Source: Aliivibrio_A kagoshimensis (GTDB lineage Bacteria > Pseudomonadota > Gammaproteobacteria > Enterobacterales > Vibrionaceae). From it: 19,956 nt of DNA. Below are positions 16,648-19,956 of the stretch, piece by piece. The stretch covers positions 1-19,956 of the forward strand of contig NZ_JAKJSQ010000064.1 in assembly GCF_050337105.1 (NCBI RefSeq), in the 5' to 3' direction. Every line of letters starts with the position of its first letter. Position 1 is the stretch's first letter. The translations under genes were made by a program, and so were the position numbers. Under the pieces are notes generated by a model. It was not told where the DNA came from, did not search any database, and saw only the letters and a program-made list of their open reading frames with translations.

Positions 16648-16685
16648 TTCTCTTAGAAGAAATAACGGTAGCGACATTATATAAA

Positions 16686-16705
16686 GGAATCCGAAACGGA
16701 ATTCC
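16686..16705 (+). promoter_or_regulatory. Leader hairpin upstream of the porin start codon
   Basis: GGAATCCG (16686-16693) pairs with CGGAATTCC (16697-16705) around an AAA loop, leaving one unpaired base. It ends 27 bp before the ATG, upstream of the likely ribosome site (AAGG or GTGGA at 16717-16726). A stem in this place can protect an outer-membrane-protein mRNA from 5' decay or present a small-RNA target; either is inference. Confidence 0.5.
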
Positions 16706-16732
16706 ATTCTAAAGAAAAGGCAGTGGATTATT

Positions 16733-17653
16733 ATGAAAAAGACTCTATTAGCTCTAGCAGTACTAACTGCAGCTGGTTCAGTAAACGCGGCAACAGTATA
16801 CGAGAAAGATGGTGTTTCTGTAGATGTTGGCGGTGCGATGGAAGTACAGTTCAGAAAAACGCTTACAGACGGTTCTGACCTAGATCTTCGTCAAGATGAC
16901 GGTGAGCTAAACTTCAAAGCAACTGTAGAAGTTGCTGAAGGCGTTGACGCTGTAGGTTACTATGATTTCGAATTCGAATCAGGTAATGCTGAAACAACTG
17001 AACTTTGGGGTGGCTTTAAAGGTGATTTCGGTACAATTACTTTTGGTAAGCAGTACCTGCACGCGGATGACGCTGTAATTGGTTCAGATTACGAGCTTGG
17101 TTTTGATTCATTAGATTACGAAGCACATGGTGAAGACGTAATTAAATACAAATATTCTGCTGATAACTTCTGGTTAGGTCTGTCTGTTGATCTTGAAGAA
17201 GGTTCTGAAGATGAAAGTGCATTTGATGCGGCAGCTGGTGTTACATTGGGTGATGTTGAACTTCGCGCATTCTATCTAAATGAGCAACAAGATGACCAAG
17301 TTTCATCTCCTACTGTAAAATTTGATAAAACACTTTACAGCATTGAAGCTGAATACAGCAAAGATGCATTTGGTGCTGGTCTAGGTTTTGCTCATTCAGA
17401 AGAAAGTGAATCTGAAGTAGAGAATGATCTTATCTCTATGTTTGGTGCATACACTGCAGGAAAAGTAAAGTATGTTGTAGGTCTTAACCTTTTAGATAAA
17501 GATGGCGAAGACATCACAAACTACTACGCTAACGTAACTTACAAAATGAACGGTAATGTTCGTGTGTATGGTGAAGTTGGTGGTGCTGATTCAGACGTGT
17601 CTGGTAACGAGTACGACTTCGGTTACGTAGCTGGTTTAGAAATTAAATTCTAA
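16733..17653 (+). CDS. Outer-membrane porin (OmpU/OmpL-type, Gram-negative porin family)
   Basis: A 306-residue trimeric-porin-type beta-barrel for diffusion of small solutes. Signal peptide 1-19 (KK, then LLALAVLTAAGSVNA) is cleaved before ATVYEKDG. The mature protein alternates aromatic and polar residues as membrane strands do. It opens with VSVDVGGAMEVQF, has a WGGFKGDFGTITFGKQYLH strand-turn-strand before the constriction loop, and ends in the terminal phenylalanine (LEIKF) needed for assembly. It is strongly acidic, rich in D and E, with cation-selective character likely. Codon choice is restricted (GGT, GCT, AAC, TTC), unlike neighbouring genes, indicating very high expression. The length is a little below the roughly 340 residues of V. 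cholerae OmpU. In vibrios and Photobacterium such porins answer to ToxR, and the AT-rich repeats upstream would fit. The exact orthologue is uncertain. Confidence 0.92.
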   Translation: MKKTLLALAVLTAAGSVNAATVYEKDGVSVDVGGAMEVQFRKTLTDGSDLDLRQDDGELNFKATVEVAEGVDAVGYYDFEFESGNAETTELWGGFKGDFGTITFGKQYLHADDAVIGSDYELGFDSLDYEAHGEDVIKYKYSADNFWLGLSVDLEEGSEDESAFDAAAGVTLGDVELRAFYLNEQQDDQVSSPTVKFDKTLYSIEAEYSKDAFGAGLGFAHSEESESEVENDLISMFGAYTAGKVKYVVGLNLLDKDGEDITNYYANVTYKMNGNVRVYGEVGGADSDVSGNEYDFGYVAGLEIKF

Positions 17654-17685
17654 GATAGCAGTAGTTATCTAAGTGTATAATAATT

Positions 17686-17713
17686 AAGGTCACCTTTCTG
17701 GTGGCCTTTTTTT
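17686..17713 (+). terminator. Intrinsic terminator after the porin
   Basis: AAGGTCACC (17686-17694) pairs with GGTGGCCTT (17700-17708): nine base pairs including one G-T, a 5-base loop, then a run of T. It lies 33 bp after the porin stop and only 20 bp before the start codon of the next gene, so it probably limits but may not abolish read-through. Confidence 0.85.
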
Positions 17714-17733
17714 ATTTTATTTAAGGATGTAAA

Positions 17734-18360
17734 ATGAAGTACCTATCATTATTTTTGGTATTGTTACCATGTTTCAGTTCAATAGCAATGGCTGCGGAAT
17801 TGACGTATTCACCTAATTTAACAGTATATACTGTTGATAATGCCCAGGCTGAAGAACGAATTGAGCTAGAACCAGGAAAGCATCAAATTTCAGTTAAATT
17901 TGCATCAATTTTAGATGATGGTTCTCAATCACGCTCATACTCATCCAAGCCATATATAATTGAGTTTGAAGTAACAGAAGAAAAAAGTATCTACCTCTCT
18001 GAGCCTAGAGTAAATCGCTATAGAGATGTCACAAGAGTTTTTAAAGCTAGTGGTGTTAATTGGACCTTAAAATCTGGTAATAAAAACATCCCATACACTA
18101 CTGAAATACTCCCCCCTTCGGAAAGTGGCTTTATGCCTTATGGTGATGTGCCTGCAATCGTTGCAGAACACAATAAAATCAATGGAAATACTTTCACATC
18201 CGGGAGTTTTTCCAATTTAAAAGAACAAGCAGTTCAAATAAAAGCAAACGGTGAGATTGAATTAAATGCTGAGCCTTTGAGCCAATTGAAAATGTGGTAC
18301 ATTGAAGCTGATAACACTGAACGAAAAGAATTTAAAAGATGGATGATTGACCAAGATTGA
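17734..18360 (+). CDS. Secreted DUF2057 (UPF0319, YccT-like) protein
   Basis: A 208-residue protein with a signal peptide (about 1-20, ending AMA) and a periplasmic body. The layout fits DUF2057: an ELEPGKHQISVKF segment, where family members commonly have a leucine-glycine-lysine-like turn before a beta strand, then SKPYIIEFEV and repeated beta strands. E. coli YccT of this family has been linked to curli control, but the molecular role is unsettled. The ATG has a good AAGGA six bases upstream (17723-17727). It directly follows the porin terminator. A perfect TATAAT at 17676-17681 lies just before that hairpin but without a clear -35, so expression may come from porin read-through or from a weak own promoter. 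It ends at a strong hairpin. Confidence 0.8.
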   Translation: MKYLSLFLVLLPCFSSIAMAAELTYSPNLTVYTVDNAQAEERIELEPGKHQISVKFASILDDGSQSRSYSSKPYIIEFEVTEEKSIYLSEPRVNRYRDVTRVFKASGVNWTLKSGNKNIPYTTEILPPSESGFMPYGDVPAIVAEHNKINGNTFTSGSFSNLKEQAVQIKANGEIELNAEPLSQLKMWYIEADNTERKEFKRWMIDQD

Positions 18361-18385
18361 TCTTCTTCTTAATAGGTTCACTAAA

Positions 18386-18416
18386 AATCAAGAGCCCTGA
18401 GGCTCTTGATTGTTTT
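18386..18416 (+). terminator. Intrinsic terminator after the DUF2057 gene
   Basis: AATCAAGAGCC (18386-18396) pairs perfectly with GGCTCTTGATT (18401-18411) around CTGA, an 11-bp stem. It is followed by GTTTT on the plus strand and, read backwards, by TTTTAG, so it could work in both directions. Its right arm includes TTGATT, the candidate -35 of gsk. Confidence 0.8.
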
Positions 18417-18434
18417 GGTATCTTATACCATATT
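18406..18434 (+). promoter_or_regulatory. Candidate gsk promoter
   Basis: TTGATT (18406-18411) and CATATT (18429-18434) are separated by 17 bp, 4/6 matches to each consensus hexamer. The implied start, near 18441, falls on the first bases of the PurR-like operator, a classic position for repression. Between them lies TGGTAT-CTT-ATACCA (18416-18430), a perfect short inverted repeat of unknown meaning. Confidence 0.35.
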
Positions 18435-18440
18435 CCACAA

Positions 18441-18456
18441 ACGTAATCGTTTGCCT
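18441..18456 (+). promoter_or_regulatory. PurR-like operator upstream of gsk
   Basis: ACGTAATCGTTTGCCT matches the remembered PurR consensus ACGCAAACGTTTNCNT at 14 of 16 positions (counting N as matching), including the central CG and the right half. PurR represses purine-related genes when hypoxanthine or guanine is plentiful. The next gene is inosine-guanosine kinase, a purine-salvage enzyme, so the context agrees. Binding is inferred. Confidence 0.6.
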
Positions 18457-18571
18457 CGGTATTTCTATTTNTTAAGTTAATATTTGTCCATTAAATGCTG
18501 CTAATCTGCTCGACATCCTATTACCTGATGGCTAAAATTCTCAATTCTATTCAGTTAACGATGAAGTCTCT

Positions 18572-19876
18572 ATGAAATTCCCCGGTCAACGTAAATCGAA
18601 ACACTATTTCCCTGTTCACGCACGCGATCCTTTAGTGAGTCAGGCGCAAGAGACTAAAACCATGAGTCGTACTCATGTGGTAGGAATTGATCAGACGTTA
18701 GTGGATATCGAAGCGACGGTCAGCGACCAATTTTTAGAAAAATACCAACTCAGCAAAGGTCACTCGTTGGTTATCGATAATGATAAAGCGGAAGCCTTGT
18801 ATCGCGAGCTGAAAGACAATGATCTGATCACCAATGAGTTTGCGGGTGGCACTATTGGTAATACTCTTCATAATTACTCAGCGCTTGCTGATGACAAGTC
18901 AACCTTGCTTGGTGTGATGAGTAAAGACATTCAAATTGGCAGCTATTCATACCGTTATCTCTGCAATACCTCAAGCCGAATGGATTTGAATTACCTCCAA
19001 CCTGTTGAAGGCGCGATAGGTCGTTGTTTTGCCCTGATCAGTGAAGGGGGGGAGCGGTCTTTTGCTATTAGTGAAGGTCAAATGAACTTGCTAGAGGCGG
19101 ATAGTATCCCGGAAAGTATTTTTGAAACGGCTTCAGCATTGGTGCTTACCGCGTATTTATTACGTTGTAAAGAGGGCGACCCTATGCCAGCTGCGACAAT
19201 GAAAGCGATTGAGTACGCAAAGAAATATGACGTTCCAGTAGTACTCACGTTAGGCACCAAGTTTGTGATTCAAGATGATGTTGCGTATTGGCAAAGATTC
19301 CTAAAAGAGCATGTCTCTGTGGTAGCAATGAATGAAGAGGAAGCAGAGGCGCTCACAGGAGAAAGTGACCCGCTTTTGGCTTCGGATAGGGCACTAGACT
19401 GGGTTGATTTAGTACTGTGTACTGCTGGACCATTAGGGCTTTATATGGCTGGGTTCACTGAAGATTCAGCGAAACGCGAAACGTCGTTACCTCTGCTACC
19501 CGGCACTATCGCTGAATTTAACCAATTTGAGTTTAGCCGCCCGGCAATTAAAGCGTTGTGCGAACAGCCTGTTCGTGTTTATTCTCATATTGCACCGTAT
19601 ATGGGAGGACCAGAAAAGATCAAAAACACTAATGGTGCTGGAGATGGCGCACTTTCAGCACTTCTGCATGATATGTCAGCCAATCGTTATCATCGAGATA
19701 ATGTACCGAACTCAAGCAAACATAAATACCCATTTTTAACCTACTCCTCTTTTTCACAAGTGTGTAAGTATTCGAATAGAGTGAGCTATGAAGTGTTAAC
19801 ACAGCACTCTCCGAGATTGTCACGTGGATTACCAGAGAGAGAAGACAGTTTAGAAGAGGCTTATTGGGAGCGATAA
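18572..19876 (+). CDS. gsk: Inosine-guanosine kinase
   Basis: A 434-residue kinase of the PfkB/ribokinase family, the same length as E. coli Gsk and very similar throughout. It phosphorylates guanosine and inosine to GMP and IMP in purine salvage. AGGTIGNT at 91-98 forms part of the nucleoside site. RCFALISEGGERSFAIS (151-167) and MNEEEAEALTG (253-263) are family segments. NTNGAGDGA (352-360) carries catalytic D358 and the anion hole. The C terminus LPEREDSLEEAYW matches E. coli almost residue for residue. There is no strong ribosome site; GATGAAG precedes the ATG by a few bases. The gene is monocistronic as far as seen, between the terminator at 18386-18416 and the hairpin at 19884-19917. 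A PurR-like operator precedes it. Base 18471 in the leader is undetermined. Confidence 0.97.
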   Translation: MKFPGQRKSKHYFPVHARDPLVSQAQETKTMSRTHVVGIDQTLVDIEATVSDQFLEKYQLSKGHSLVIDNDKAEALYRELKDNDLITNEFAGGTIGNTLHNYSALADDKSTLLGVMSKDIQIGSYSYRYLCNTSSRMDLNYLQPVEGAIGRCFALISEGGERSFAISEGQMNLLEADSIPESIFETASALVLTAYLLRCKEGDPMPAATMKAIEYAKKYDVPVVLTLGTKFVIQDDVAYWQRFLKEHVSVVAMNEEEAEALTGESDPLLASDRALDWVDLVLCTAGPLGLYMAGFTEDSAKRETSLPLLPGTIAEFNQFEFSRPAIKALCEQPVRVYSHIAPYMGGPEKIKNTNGAGDGALSALLHDMSANRYHRDNVPNSSKHKYPFLTYSSFSQVCKYSNRVSYEVLTQHSPRLSRGLPEREDSLEEAYWER

Positions 19877-19883
19877 ATATCGA

Positions 19884-19917
19884 TTTTAACTACTAATATT
19901 TTTATTAGTAGTTAAAA
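19884..19917. terminator. Perfect 15-bp AT-rich hairpin after gsk
   Basis: TTTTAACTACTAATA (19884-19898) pairs without mismatch with TATTAGTAGTTAAAA (19903-19917) around a TTTT loop, starting 8 bp after the gsk stop. The length points to a real 3'-end structure, but the stem is AT-rich and is followed by TTCATT rather than a T run, so a standard intrinsic terminator is not assured. Confidence 0.55.
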
Positions 19918-19956
19918 TTCATTAAGTTAACCATATACAACATGCTGGATAATAAT

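Larger units (their letters stand above)
16085..16732. other. 648-bp divergent control region between dinG and the porin
   Basis: No gene is supportable here. Nearest dinG, TATGAT on the minus strand (16122-16127) is a possible -10 without a good -35. An 8-bp hairpin lies at 16292-16314 (TCTCCTTT pairing with AAAGGAGA). The right half is very AT-rich, with a tandem 13-bp repeat, candidate porin promoters and a leader hairpin, each listed separately. A 64-codon minus-strand frame at 16167-16361 starts with GTG behind AAAGGA but looks non-coding in composition. A gap this long in an otherwise compact region suggests complex porin regulation. Confidence 0.6.

Overview
The window looks like ordinary chromosome of a marine gammaproteobacterium, most likely a member of the Vibrionaceae (Vibrio or Photobacterium type). 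This rests on remembered protein similarity: inosine-guanosine kinase, phosphomannomutase, PbpC, DinG and PriC all read as close relatives of the enterobacterial proteins, next to an OmpU/OmpL-type porin and the paired c-di-GMP enzymes typical of vibrios. Genus cannot be fixed from sequence alone. I see no rRNA, tRNA, CRISPR array, transposase or phage gene. I found no clearly new multi-gene system; the notable points are variations within known families and some regulatory DNA.

Layout. Positions 1-354 are AT-rich leader DNA. 355-1898 is a two-gene unit: a cysteine-free periplasmic protein with a sulfite-oxidase-like (molybdopterin) fold, then a membrane diguanylate cyclase. Facing it, 12 bp away, is an HD-GYP c-di-GMP phosphodiesterase (1911-3362, minus), so a predicted c-di-GMP maker and breaker converge. 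Phosphomannomutase (3486-4853, minus) follows, divergent from a TrmK-family tRNA methyltransferase (about 4949-5635, plus). Next come a bacterial alpha-2-macroglobulin and penicillin-binding protein 1C (5773-12424), overlapping by 14 bp. This is the classic periplasmic pair in which a thioester protease trap accompanies a peptidoglycan synthase.

12433-16084 is a minus-strand operon in the order dinG, a TSUP transporter, priC and a ybaM-like small gene, tightly packed towards the end. DinG (an R-loop and replication-conflict helicase) and PriC (replication restart) make it partly a genome-maintenance unit. A 648-bp gap then carries the divergent dinG and porin control regions, including a tandem AT-rich repeat and a leader hairpin. 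The highly expressed porin (16733-17653), a terminator, a DUF2057 secreted protein (17734-18360), a second terminator and gsk (18572-19876) complete the window. A PurR-like operator lies upstream of gsk and would connect purine salvage to purine supply.

Two bases are undetermined: 3203, inside the HD-GYP gene, and 18471, in the gsk leader.
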